Shown: piece after piece, positions 27,713-37,587 of the stretch
Position numbering within the stretch: the stretch's first letter is position 1
How the letters are laid out: every line of letters starts with the position of its first letter
DNA from: Bacteroides caecimuris
Lineage (GTDB): Bacteria; Bacteroidota; Bacteroidia; Bacteroidales; Bacteroidaceae
Assembly (NCBI RefSeq): GCF_001688725.2
Contig: NZ_CP015401.2
Span: 3,790,001-3,854,000 of the forward strand
Reading direction: 5' to 3'
DNA: 64,000 nucleotides
The notes under the pieces: generated by a model
Database searches by the model: none
The model's input: the letters and a program-made list of their open reading frames with translations, nothing else
What the model was told of the DNA's origin: nothing
Made by a program: the position numbers and the translations under genes

Positions 27713-29095
27713 ATGAAACATTTTATTCCATTGCTGCTATTATTTTTGTTTAGCTGCAGCGAGAGTGAAAAGAACATCGGACACGATCCGTCGAAGCCGA
27801 TAGTATTCGAAGATTTCTCTCCCAAAGAAGGGTCGGTTCGTACCCGGTTGTATATCACCGGCAGTAATTTCGGTAATGACGTTTCCAGAATCCATGTAAA
27901 CGTAGGAGGAAAAGAGGCAAAAGTCATCGGTTCCAACGGAACGGAGATTTACTGTATGGTTCCCAAACGGGCATACGATGGAAAGGTGACAATAACAATT
28001 GACGGAGAAAACGGCGAATCTGCCACAGATTTCACCTTCGAAGATGAATTTACTTATCATGCCAAACAAACAGTAGGCACACTTATCAGAAATGTAGACG
28101 AAGACGGAAACGGCAGTTGGATAGAAGGTCCTTTTGCCGATGCAAGCGTTTATGGAGGCGACTGGTTAGTGATGGGACCTCCCCAAGATGGAAAGAAGGT
28201 GTACCTAGGCACTTATGGCGGCGGAATATATGTGCTTGATCTGGAGACAGAAACGATGACAAAGCTATTTGGCAAACTACACAACGACATGCAGACATTC
28301 ACCTTTACCGCTGACGGAGACACACTACTTATACCCGATGATAACGGACAAGGCACCAATACCGATCGTCCCAACATCTACTATGCACTGCGTTCTGAGA
28401 GCTTCCGCAAGCAACATGTTTATTCTTACGGAACGTGCAGTTACTCCGTTGTTTCGCATCCGGACGACCGCACGGTGTTCTATACCAGTTGGATACGCGG
28501 AGGTGTCTATAAGAAAGACGGGCAGTTTAATGCAACGACTGGAAAGTGGGAACCCAAACGTTGCTTCGAGCTGGGCAATCTGGTGCAGATAGACGGTGCG
28601 CATCCACATCTCATCATGCATCCCACGGGGAAATATATGTATATCGTGTGCGAACAGGTAACGGCCGTTCTCCGTTCGGATTACAATCCTATCACGAAAG
28701 AGTTTGAATATCCCAGAGTGATAGCCGGCCACTTGTCTGCCACCGGCTATACAGATGGTGTAGGAGGAGCAGCGCGCTTCGATAGAATTTATGCGGGTGT
28801 ATTCGTAAAAAACAGAGAATACGAAGCTGCCGGCAAGGAAGATATCTACGACTTCTATGCAACCGAGAAGTGGAATTGCGACGTGCGCAAGATTACGCCC
28901 GAAGGAGTGGTGACTACTTTTGCAGGGAGAAGCAATTCCTCGTCGGACGGCAAGACCTATGGTTACGTAGACGGCGACTTGCGTCAGGAAGCCCGCTTCA
29001 ACCAGCCGATAGGCATTACCTATGATGAAGAAATGGAAACTTTCTATATCGGAGAGTTGGAAAACCACGATATTCGTTACATTACTACTGAATAA
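27713..29095 (+). CDS. IPT/TIG-domain surface lipoprotein with NHL-like propeller
   Basis: A 460-residue lipoprotein (LFLFSCSESE, lipobox Cys near residue 16). Residues about 27-105 form an IPT/TIG immunoglobulin-like domain (FEDFSPKEGSVRTRLYITGSNFG). The rest looks like an NHL/six-bladed propeller (LDLETETMTKLFGK; YGYVDGDLRQEARFNQPIGI). It lies directly before susC, 20 bp apart, and is probably an outer-membrane glycan-binding protein of this locus. Such IPT-NHL lipoproteins recur beside SusC/SusD pairs, but direct binding is inferred. Confidence 0.78.
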   Translation: MKHFIPLLLLFLFSCSESEKNIGHDPSKPIVFEDFSPKEGSVRTRLYITGSNFGNDVSRIHVNVGGKEAKVIGSNGTEIYCMVPKRAYDGKVTITIDGENGESATDFTFEDEFTYHAKQTVGTLIRNVDEDGNGSWIEGPFADASVYGGDWLVMGPPQDGKKVYLGTYGGGIYVLDLETETMTKLFGKLHNDMQTFTFTADGDTLLIPDDNGQGTNTDRPNIYYALRSESFRKQHVYSYGTCSYSVVSHPDDRTVFYTSWIRGGVYKKDGQFNATTGKWEPKRCFELGNLVQIDGAHPHLIMHPTGKYMYIVCEQVTAVLRSDYNPITKEFEYPRVIAGHLSATGYTDGVGGAARFDRIYAGVFVKNREYEAAGKEDIYDFYATEKWNCDVRKITPEGVVTTFAGRSNSSSDGKTYGYVDGDLRQEARFNQPIGITYDEEMETFYIGELENHDIRYITTE

Positions 29096-29115
29096 TACTT
29101 TAAAAAACACACAAT

Positions 29116-32100
29116 ATGAAAAAATTTATATTACTCTTGTTCTTACTGTCGGTGGGATGGAATATCATCGGCTACGCTCAAGAAAAACAGGTGGAAGTGA
29201 CGGGTATCGTCACAGATGCGAAAACGAAAGAACCGTTGATCGGTGTGAACATTACCATCAAGAACTCTCCCGGACTGGGCACCATGACTGATATCAACGG
29301 CCGATACAAACTGAAAGCCAATCTTTATTCCTACCTTATATTTTCCTACATAGGTTTCGACAAACAGGAAATACTGCTTAAAGACAGCCGTGTGATCAAT
29401 GTAGCAATGAAAGAAAGCGAATCTACCGTGCTCGACCAAGTAGTAATCACCGGTACGGGTGCACAGAAGAAAATTTCTGTGACAGGTGCCGTCACTACCG
29501 TAGATATAAAAGATTTAAAGACACCTACTTCCAGCATCACCAACGCTTTGGCAGGGGTAGTGCCGGGTGTGATGGCCCGGCAGACCTCCGGTCAGCCGGG
29601 AGATAATATTTCCGAATTCTGGATTCGAGGTATCTCCACTTTTGGAGCTGGTTCCGGCGCTTTGGTATTAGTGGATGGATTTGAACGTAGCATGAACGAA
29701 CTAAATATTGAAGACATAGCTACTTTCACTGTGCTAAAAGATGCTTCTGCTACTGCCATTTATGGCTCACGCGGTGCCAATGGCGTGGTGCTGATAACCA
29801 CCAAACGCGGTAAGGAAGGCAAGGCGCACATCAACGCAAAGTTGGAAACCTCATATAATATGCGCACCCGGACCCCTGAATTTGTAGACGGCGTGACGTA
29901 TGCGCGCATGATGAATGAGGCCTATACTACCCGCAATAGGGAAGCAGCCTATTCGGAAGACGATATTCATCTGATTGCAAGCGGTCTTGACCCTGACATC
30001 TATCCGAATGTAGACTGGATGGGAATGTTGCTTCGAAAAGGAGCGCCTACCTATCGGGCTACCTTAGACATGAATGGCGGTGGTACGCTCGCACGTTACT
30101 TTATCTCTGCCAGCTATGTAGACGAAGGGGGTATGTACGAAGCTGACGAAGCCATGAAAGATTTCAACACCAACGCCAATTACCGCCGTTGGAACTATCG
30201 CATGAATGTGGACGTTGACTTGACAAAGACTACTCTGATTAAGGTGGGAGTATCCGGCTCGCTGGCCAAACAGAACCAGCCGGGCGGCACCAGCGATGAG
30301 ATATGGGGAGCCTTGCTGGGATACAATCCTATCAGCTTTCCGGTGCAGTATTCAGATGGGCGCGCCGCTTCACGAGGATATGCCGAAAAGCAGAATCCGT
30401 GGATATTGATCACCCAACAAGGATTCAACGAAACTTGGGAAAACAAGATTCAGAGTACCATCAGCCTTGAACAGAATTTCGACTTTCTCACCAAAGGATT
30501 GAAGTTTGTAGGACGCTTTGGATATGATACGACCAACAGAAACTATAACCGCCGCATGAAATGGCCCGAAGGCTGGCAGGCAGAACGGCAACGTGATTCG
30601 GACGGGAATATTCAGTTTAAACGAACGACAACGGAACAATTGATGATGTCGCATAGTGGTTCCAACGGTGAACGTAAAGAATATCTCGAAGCGGAACTGC
30701 ACTACGACCGCACGTTTGGCGACCATCAGGTGGGAGCCGTACTGAAATATACACAAGACAAATTCATTGATACCTCGGAGAATATCTCCAACAACTATGT
30801 CCAAACCATCGACCGCCGTCATCAGGGACTTGCCGGACGATTCACTTACGGATGGAAATACCGCTATTTCTTTGATGCCAATTTCGGCTACAACGGTTCT
30901 GAAAACTTTGCTCCCGGACATCAGTTTGGTTTCTTTCCGGCTTTTTCTGTGGCATGGAACATTGCAGAAGAACCCATTGTGAAGAAAGCACTTCCATGGA
31001 TGGGAATGTTCAAACTGCGCTACTCTTACGGTAAAGTGGGCAACGACTATGTAAGTGAGAGAGGAGCAAGAGTTCGATTCCCTTATCTGCCGACCTTCAA
31101 GACCGATGATCTCTTTGGATATAACTATGGCGACATAGGAACGAACATTTATTATTATACAGGATTGACCTACGCGACACTGGCATCGAAAAATGTCACA
31201 TGGGAAGTGTCGAAGAAACACGATGTGGGATTGGACTTCTCACTGTTTGGCGACAAATTGAGTGGTACCATCGATTACTTCCACGAACAACGTGATGGCA
31301 TCTATATGACCCGCAACTATCTACCGCCAAGTCTTGGACTGAACACGCTAAACTCTGCTCCTGCCGCCAATATCGGTTCCGTTCTTTCCAAAGGATTCGA
31401 TGGAAACATCGCTTTCAAACAGAAGATGGGAGAAGCCGACTTGACCCTGCGCGCCAATATGACATACAGCAAAAACAACATCATCGAGTATGACGAGGAG
31501 TACAGCCACTACGGATATACAAGACAGGCAGGTTTTCGCGTAGACCAAGCACGCGGCTTGATAGCCGAAGGCCTGTTCAAAGATTATGACGAAATACGTC
31601 AAAGCCCGCAACAGATGTTCGGTGAGGTAGCACCCGGCGACATCAAATATAAGGACGTGAACGGTGACGGACGCATCAACGACGACGATGTTGTGCCTAT
31701 TGGCGCCACCACCCGCCCTAACCTGGTCTACGGTTTCGGACTGTCTACTTCTTGGAAAGGTATAGATTTCAACGTCCACTTTCAGGGGGCAGGCAAATCA
31801 TCGTTCTTTATCAACGGCTATACGGTATATCCGTTCAGCGAAGGAGACTGGGGAAATATTCTGACGGACGTAGTAGGCAAGTATTGGTCGCTAGGTAGCA
31901 ATGAAAACCCTCATGCAGAATATCCGCGCTTGAGCTTCGGAGGCAACAACAATAACTATCGCGCGTCTACCTATTGGCTACGAGATGGTTCATACATGCG
32001 TCTGAAAACGCTGGAGATTGGCTATACCCTGCCAAAGACGTTTGTCAACAAGCTTCATATAGATAACATACGTTTCTATTTGATGGGCACCAATCTCCTC

Positions 32101-32205
32101 ACGTTCTCAAGTTTCAAGCTATGGGACCCCGAAATGGGCAGCTCCAACGGACAGAAATATCCGCTGTCGAGAACATATACATTAGGAATGACTATCAACT
32201 TATAA
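29116..32205 (+). CDS. SusC/RagA family TonB-linked outer-membrane transporter
   Basis: A 1029-residue TonB-dependent transporter with a signal peptide (residues 1-22), a carboxypeptidase-regulatory-like domain (VTGIVTDAKTKEPLIGVN), the SusC plug signature (ALAGVVPGVMARQTSGQPG; LVDGFERSMNELNIEDIATF; VLKDASATAIYGSRGANGV) and a long beta-barrel ending YTLGMTINL. It imports oligosaccharides through the outer membrane with the SusD-type lid encoded 12 bp downstream. Confidence 0.96.
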   Translation: MKKFILLLFLLSVGWNIIGYAQEKQVEVTGIVTDAKTKEPLIGVNITIKNSPGLGTMTDINGRYKLKANLYSYLIFSYIGFDKQEILLKDSRVINVAMKESESTVLDQVVITGTGAQKKISVTGAVTTVDIKDLKTPTSSITNALAGVVPGVMARQTSGQPGDNISEFWIRGISTFGAGSGALVLVDGFERSMNELNIEDIATFTVLKDASATAIYGSRGANGVVLITTKRGKEGKAHINAKLETSYNMRTRTPEFVDGVTYARMMNEAYTTRNREAAYSEDDIHLIASGLDPDIYPNVDWMGMLLRKGAPTYRATLDMNGGGTLARYFISASYVDEGGMYEADEAMKDFNTNANYRRWNYRMNVDVDLTKTTLIKVGVSGSLAKQNQPGGTSDEIWGALLGYNPISFPVQYSDGRAASRGYAEKQNPWILITQQGFNETWENKIQSTISLEQNFDFLTKGLKFVGRFGYDTTNRNYNRRMKWPEGWQAERQRDSDGNIQFKRTTTEQLMMSHSGSNGERKEYLEAELHYDRTFGDHQVGAVLKYTQDKFIDTSENISNNYVQTIDRRHQGLAGRFTYGWKYRYFFDANFGYNGSENFAPGHQFGFFPAFSVAWNIAEEPIVKKALPWMGMFKLRYSYGKVGNDYVSERGARVRFPYLPTFKTDDLFGYNYGDIGTNIYYYTGLTYATLASKNVTWEVSKKHDVGLDFSLFGDKLSGTIDYFHEQRDGIYMTRNYLPPSLGLNTLNSAPAANIGSVLSKGFDGNIAFKQKMGEADLTLRANMTYSKNNIIEYDEEYSHYGYTRQAGFRVDQARGLIAEGLFKDYDEIRQSPQQMFGEVAPGDIKYKDVNGDGRINDDDVVPIGATTRPNLVYGFGLSTSWKGIDFNVHFQGAGKSSFFINGYTVYPFSEGDWGNILTDVVGKYWSLGSNENPHAEYPRLSFGGNNNNYRASTYWLRDGSYMRLKTLEIGYTLPKTFVNKLHIDNIRFYLMGTNLLTFSSFKLWDPEMGSSNGQKYPLSRTYTLGMTINL

Positions 32206-32217
32206 TCAAGAAGTGTT

Positions 32218-34257
32218 ATGAAAACAAGAAAATATATCTTACTGGGAATGGTGATGGCAGGATTGAGTCTGAGCGTCACCTCCTGCACAGACTACATGGA
32301 CATGCAACGCTACTTCAAAGACCAGCAGAGTGAAGACCACATCTTTGAAAATAAAGATAATACTTTGCAGTGGCTGTCTTATTGCTACAGTGCCTTGCAG
32401 GGTGACAATCTAGAAATTGCCCACAGCGACGTGTGTCCTACCAATTACTCTGACGACATGGTATTCAACGAAGGAAACAACGGAGAACGCTTCCGCCGTT
32501 TCAAGTTGGGCGAATACGGGTACGGCTATGCCTATCAGGACTACTATACCACCTCTTGGCCAAAGTCTTACGAAGGCATCCGTCAGGCATCCATCCTTAT
32601 TCAAAACGTAGATAAGAATAAAGACCTGACACCCGAAGAGATTACGGATGTGAAAGGACAGGCCCGTTTCGTGAGGGCATACCTCTATTGGCTGCTGTTG
32701 CGCAAATATGGTCCGGTGCCCATCATGCCCGATGCAGGCGCGGACTATACGGAATCGTATGACAACCTTTCGTTTCCCCGCAACAGTTATGACGAGTGTG
32801 CCGAATACATAGCCACGGAGATGGCACAAGCAGCCACTGAACTGGCGGAGAAGAGAAACAATGTAAACATTGCACGCGCCACGAAAGGCGCCGCGCTAGC
32901 CGTGCGTGCCAAAGCCTATCTTTTCGCCGCCAGTCCGTTGGCAAACGGCAATACGGAAATGGCGGACTTCACCGACAAAACGGGACGCATCCTCATCTCA
33001 CAGACATACGACGAAAGTAAGTGGGCGAAGGCTGCCGCTGCCGCACGTGACCTCATCGAATTGGCAGAGAGCAGAAACCTTTACCGGCTTTACACCAGCC
33101 AGGTGCGCACAAACACTACGGACGAGGCATATCCGAACACCATTACTCCGCCCGAACATCCGGTTTACTCCCATCAAGACTTCCCCGACGGTTGGCAGAA
33201 CATTGACCCGTTTGAGTCCTATCGGTCTGTGTTCAACGGCGAACTGTTCGCATCGGAGAATCCGGAACTTATCTTTACTCGGGGAAAGAACAACAACCAC
33301 AATGGCGAGCTGAAAGACATGGGTGTCACCGACTTGGCGAAACATCAGTTGCCCGGCACGGCTGGTGGCTGGAATATCCACGGAGTGACCATGAAGCAGT
33401 GCGATGCATACGCTATGGCAGACGGAAAACCGTTCGATCGTGCCACTTGCCCCAAGAAGTTCACTGCCGATGATAACAAGGATGAACATCCCTACGACCA
33501 CCTACGCAACGGCGTTTATTTCGAATATGCCAACCGTGAGCCTCGTTTCTATGCTTCGGTGGCGTTCAGCGGTTCGATGTGGTTCTGTTTGAGTGCCAAA
33601 GAAGATGGATATAAAAATCAGCAAGTGTTCTATTATAGAGGAGAATCCAACGGACGGACTAACGGTAATGAGCGCTGGATTCCTACCGGTATCGGTGTGA
33701 TGAAGTTTATCCATCCCAAAGACTGCAACACGAACGAAGGCAAGATGGAAGGGAAGGTAGATACTGCCATCCGCTATGCCGACATTCTGTTGATGTATGC
33801 CGAAGCGTTGAACGAACTGACCGGCACTTATCAGATTAGTTCGTGGGATGGAGCTACCACCTACACCATCCAACGGGACATGGAAGAGATGCGTCGCGGA
33901 GTGAAGCCGGTGCGCATGCGTGCCGGAGTGCCCGACTACAACGATGTTGTGTATAATGACCCGGATGCTTTCCGCCGCCAGCTGAAACACGAACGCCAGA
34001 TCGAGTTTTTTGCTGAGAATCAACGTTTTTGGGACTTACGCCGCTGGAAAGACGCTCCCGTAGACGAAGCGGAACAGATATACGGTTGCAACACTCTGAT
34101 GAACAAAGCGCACGCTATCGAATTCTATACACCGGTGCGGGTGCCCTACTTGCAAACTTCATTCTCGCGCAAACAGTATTTCTGGCCGATTGCCTACAAC
34201 GAACTGAAACGCAATAAGAATATGACACAAGCCCCTGGATGGGAAGATTACGATTAA
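32218..34257 (+). CDS. SusD/RagB family surface lipoprotein
   Basis: A 679-residue lipoprotein (SVTSCTDYMD, lipobox Cys at about residue 23). It shows the SusD helical TPR-like framework (GQARFVRAYLYWLLLRKYGPVPIMP; RYADILLMYAEALNEL; RQLKHERQIEFFAENQRFWDLRRWKD) and forms the lid over the SusC channel, where it captures glycan. It is long for the family (usually 500-600 residues) and has an insertion around residues 290-450. Confidence 0.95.
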   Translation: MKTRKYILLGMVMAGLSLSVTSCTDYMDMQRYFKDQQSEDHIFENKDNTLQWLSYCYSALQGDNLEIAHSDVCPTNYSDDMVFNEGNNGERFRRFKLGEYGYGYAYQDYYTTSWPKSYEGIRQASILIQNVDKNKDLTPEEITDVKGQARFVRAYLYWLLLRKYGPVPIMPDAGADYTESYDNLSFPRNSYDECAEYIATEMAQAATELAEKRNNVNIARATKGAALAVRAKAYLFAASPLANGNTEMADFTDKTGRILISQTYDESKWAKAAAAARDLIELAESRNLYRLYTSQVRTNTTDEAYPNTITPPEHPVYSHQDFPDGWQNIDPFESYRSVFNGELFASENPELIFTRGKNNNHNGELKDMGVTDLAKHQLPGTAGGWNIHGVTMKQCDAYAMADGKPFDRATCPKKFTADDNKDEHPYDHLRNGVYFEYANREPRFYASVAFSGSMWFCLSAKEDGYKNQQVFYYRGESNGRTNGNERWIPTGIGVMKFIHPKDCNTNEGKMEGKVDTAIRYADILLMYAEALNELTGTYQISSWDGATTYTIQRDMEEMRRGVKPVRMRAGVPDYNDVVYNDPDAFRRQLKHERQIEFFAENQRFWDLRRWKDAPVDEAEQIYGCNTLMNKAHAIEFYTPVRVPYLQTSFSRKQYFWPIAYNELKRNKNMTQAPGWEDYD

Positions 34258-34280
34258 TCCGATAATAAACACAGAACGAT

Positions 34281-35285
34281 ATGAAGAAATTATATATAGC
34301 TATCGCACTGTTGGCATGTATCGCCTTCAGTGCCTGCAATGACGAATGGAAAGACGAACTGTATGAACAAATGATTTCCTTCAAAGCTCCGGTAGACGCA
34401 ACGGGTATATCAAATATCTATTTGCGCTACAACCCCGACGGCGTCTGCTCTTACCAACTGCCCGTCATCGTGAGTGGAACCACTGATAATGCCAACAATC
34501 TGGAGGTGAAGATAGGAGTAGACAATGACACGCTCGATGTGCTGAACATAGCCAAGTTTCTCCATCGCACCGACCTTTATTATAGGCAACTGCCCGAAAC
34601 GTTTTATTCTCTTGCCTCTGAAACATGCCACATTCCGGCAGGAAGCAACGTGCAATCCTATACGATAGACTTCAATTTTACCAATCTGGACTTGGTGGAG
34701 AAGTGGGTACTTCCACTCACCATCGAACCCGGCGAGGGCTACACTCCTAACATGTGGAAGGGATGGCGAAAGGCGCTGCTGAAGATCAACCTGTTCAACG
34801 ACTATTCGGGCAAGTACTCTGCCACGAGCATGAACATCTATATGGACGGAGAAACCACCGACCCTGCCACGATTTCCGAACGTAACGTGTCGGTAGTCGA
34901 TGAAAACAGTGTGTTCTTCTACGCGGGAACGGTGTGGGAGGAAGACGTGAACCGCAGCAAGTACAAGGTGATTGTCACCTTTAATCCCGGCACGACGGAT
35001 GAAAGCGGTACCGTTTCAGGCACACTGACTTTGCGCCCGGGCGATGCCGCAAACGAGATGAACCTGCAAAGCAGCGGTACTTGTACGTACGAGATACGCA
35101 GCAACATGGACCCCGTACAGCCTTACCTGAAACACTACTACGTGACGATGCAGATGCAGTATAACTACACCGACTTCACTTCCGATCCTTCCAACCCGAT
35201 TGTGTTCAACGCTCGCGGCTCGTTGGTGTTGGAACGTAAGATCAATACATTGATTCCTGATCAGGATCAAGCCATTCAATGGTAA
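34281..35285 (+). CDS. DUF1735/DUF4973-like surface lipoprotein
   Basis: A 334-residue lipoprotein (AFSACNDEWKDE, lipobox Cys at about residue 19). The N-terminal half (QMISFKAPVDATGISNIYLRY, then a domain with PAGSNVQSYTIDF) fits DUF1735-type beta domains found in accessory PUL lipoproteins; the second half has a strand-rich DUF4361/DUF4973-like pattern. It lies between susD and the glycosidase and probably binds the target glycan at the cell surface. The exact DUF number is uncertain. Confidence 0.65.
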   Translation: MKKLYIAIALLACIAFSACNDEWKDELYEQMISFKAPVDATGISNIYLRYNPDGVCSYQLPVIVSGTTDNANNLEVKIGVDNDTLDVLNIAKFLHRTDLYYRQLPETFYSLASETCHIPAGSNVQSYTIDFNFTNLDLVEKWVLPLTIEPGEGYTPNMWKGWRKALLKINLFNDYSGKYSATSMNIYMDGETTDPATISERNVSVVDENSVFFYAGTVWEEDVNRSKYKVIVTFNPGTTDESGTVSGTLTLRPGDAANEMNLQSSGTCTYEIRSNMDPVQPYLKHYYVTMQMQYNYTDFTSDPSNPIVFNARGSLVLERKINTLIPDQDQAIQW

Positions 35286-35378
35286 AACAAAGAGGAGGGA
35301 TAGTGGTGGCAGTAAAAACCAAATCGGAGTGCGGCTGACCCTGTAGAATAATAACTCACATTAACCAAATATCGAAAT

Positions 35379-37388
35379 ATGAATCTAAAGCAAAATATGG
35401 GTTGGCTTACAGCGGCAGTGCTCTTGTCGTGTGCCGGTTTATTAAATGCTCATGAAGCTACAAGATGGACGATTGCTTCGCCCGATAGCATTTATTGGCA
35501 AGTAAACGGCACACACCAGGATCACATTGAGATGAGCGGACTGAAAATGTCGGTCGTGTTGCGCTACGGTGTAAACGACAGAGGCGAATGGATGATCGAC
35601 CGTAATCTTATTCTGCCCACTTTCCGAACCATTCCGAACGATACGCATGGCAGCTTGCAACATCATTTTAATGGAGACTGGGCACACCTGTGCACCGTAA
35701 ACGGACAGCCTTTGACAGGCGAAAAGGTGGAAACCGTCTCACTAAGCGGGTTTATGACAGTGAGAAGCATCTATGCCGATAGAGGCGTCGCATTAGTACG
35801 CACTCTTTTCCCTTCCGCTTCCCATCCGGCGTTTTGTGAGAAATATGAACTGGAAAATACGACAGACCGTCCGCTGACGGTTGAGTTTCCATCACTCACC
35901 CTCTCCTATCGCACCGATCAAGAGAAAGGAGTGGAAGGCAGTTATCGGCTGACAGCCACGTTCTCATCTTCCGTGAAAGAGGGAACATTTCAGTTAAAAT
36001 CCGGCGAAAAGGCATGGTTCCAAGTGATCTATGCCGGATATAAAGAGCATGACCGGGAACTTATATTGCATGCAGACCGGGAACTGGAAGCGCGCCGCGA
36101 CTTCCTCCGACAGTTACGAAACAATCTGGTGCTTGAAACACCCAATAAAGTCATCAATACAATGTTTTCGTTTGCCAAGATACGCAGTTCGGAAAGCATA
36201 TTCGACACCCAAGGAGGATATATGCAAAGTCCTGGAGGAGAAGCGTATTATGCAGCCATCTGGGCAAACGATCAGGCAGAATACATCAATCCGTTTTTCC
36301 CTTATTTGGGCTATCAGGCGGGCAATCGCTCGGCAATGGATTCTTTCAGCCTGTTCATGCGATATATGAATGATGAATATAAACCGCTGCCCTCCTCTAT
36401 CATTGCCGAAGGACTGGACTGTTTCGGTGTGGCGGGCGATCGTGGAGATGTGGCAATGGTTGCTTACGGCGCGGCACGCTATGCTTTGGCATCCGGAAAA
36501 TATGGCGAAGCAGAAAAATTATGGCCGCTGATTAAGTGGAGTCTGGAGTATTGCCACCGGAAACTGAATGCGGAAGGAGTAGTGACATCGGATTCCGATG
36601 AACTGGAGAATCGTTTCCCTGCCGGAGAAGCCAATCTATGTACTTCTTCTTTATATTATGATGCTCTGATTTCAGCCGCACATTTGGGAAAAGCCTTGAA
36701 TAAGGAAGAGAAATTGATCAAATCTTACCGCAAGGAAGCTGCCGAACTTTATAAGAATATTCATACTTATTTTGCCCGAGAGGTGGAAGGTTATGACACC
36801 TATCGCTATTATGATGGCAACACAGTGCTACGTTCGTGGATTTGCATCCCCCTGACCATGGGCATCTACGACCAGGCAGAAGGCACGATAGCCGCCTTGT
36901 TTTCAGATAAATTATGGATGGAGAATGGCTTATTGACACAGTCGGGCACTTCTACCTATTGGGATCGCTCCACACTTTACGCTTTCCGTGGAAGTTACGC
37001 TTGTGGTGCCAGAGATATCGCGACCAAATATCTAGAACAATATTCTACAACCCGTTTATTGGGCGACCATGTACCTTACGCTGTAGAAGCATGGCCGGAA
37101 GGAAATCAGAGGCATTTATCGACCGAGAGCGCATTGTATTGCCGTATTATGACGGAAGGCTTGTTTGGCATACGTCCCATTGCATTGAACGCTTTTACAT
37201 TGACACCACAACTACCGAAAAGCTGGAATGAAATGGCTATCAGACGCGTTTGCGCATTTGGCAAGATATATGATATAGAAGTAAAACGTGACAAAGGAGA
37301 ACACTTACTGGTATTCATTAAGGAAGACAACAAGACGGTCAGAAAATATAAAGTAGACAATGGCAAATCCGTAGAAGTGCGCTTCTAG
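35379..37388 (+). CDS. Six-hairpin glycosidase-like enzyme, family unassigned
   Basis: A 669-residue exported protein (signal LLSCAGLLNAHEA; a Cys at 18 could make it a lipoprotein). Residues about 25-230 are a beta-sandwich as found before (alpha/alpha)6 barrels; residues about 250-640 look like the barrel, with candidate acid residues in WANDQAEYINPFFPYLGY, SDSDELENRFPAGEANLCTS and AWPEGNQRHLSTESALYCR. It ends with a short beta domain (LTPQLPKSWNEMAI), the layout of GH65/GH94/GH63-type six-hairpin enzymes. It is the only enzyme of the locus. I cannot assign a CAZy family or a bond. Confidence 0.6.
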   Translation: MNLKQNMGWLTAAVLLSCAGLLNAHEATRWTIASPDSIYWQVNGTHQDHIEMSGLKMSVVLRYGVNDRGEWMIDRNLILPTFRTIPNDTHGSLQHHFNGDWAHLCTVNGQPLTGEKVETVSLSGFMTVRSIYADRGVALVRTLFPSASHPAFCEKYELENTTDRPLTVEFPSLTLSYRTDQEKGVEGSYRLTATFSSSVKEGTFQLKSGEKAWFQVIYAGYKEHDRELILHADRELEARRDFLRQLRNNLVLETPNKVINTMFSFAKIRSSESIFDTQGGYMQSPGGEAYYAAIWANDQAEYINPFFPYLGYQAGNRSAMDSFSLFMRYMNDEYKPLPSSIIAEGLDCFGVAGDRGDVAMVAYGAARYALASGKYGEAEKLWPLIKWSLEYCHRKLNAEGVVTSDSDELENRFPAGEANLCTSSLYYDALISAAHLGKALNKEEKLIKSYRKEAAELYKNIHTYFAREVEGYDTYRYYDGNTVLRSWICIPLTMGIYDQAEGTIAALFSDKLWMENGLLTQSGTSTYWDRSTLYAFRGSYACGARDIATKYLEQYSTTRLLGDHVPYAVEAWPEGNQRHLSTESALYCRIMTEGLFGIRPIALNAFTLTPQLPKSWNEMAIRRVCAFGKIYDIEVKRDKGEHLLVFIKEDNKTVRKYKVDNGKSVEVRF

Positions 37389-37513
37389 CCTTCCGGTAAA
37401 CTGCAAACAAGTATGTGTCAAACAGAAAAGTATGATCTAGGAGGGGGCAAAACTCAATGATAACTCCATCATCCTTCTTCTGAAAGAATGGGGAGTTTAG
37501 CTATTCCCCTTTC

Positions 37514-37550
37514 TTATTTAACGTGAATTCTAAGACTTCACGTTAAATAA
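37514..37550. terminator. Perfect hairpin past the polysaccharide locus
   Basis: TTATTTAACGTGAA (37514-37527) and its exact complement (37537-37550) form a 14-bp stem around a 9-base loop, about 125 bp past the glycosidase stop. There is no clear T-tract after it, so it may be a weak terminator or an RNA-stabilising end. Confidence 0.45.
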
Positions 37551-37587
37551 AGTATCATAAATGCCACTATAAGATTATTGCCATTCA

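Noticed and set aside
30370..31221. 283-codon minus-strand frame inside susC
   Set aside because: Antisense to a conserved TonB-dependent transporter gene, with no features of its own.
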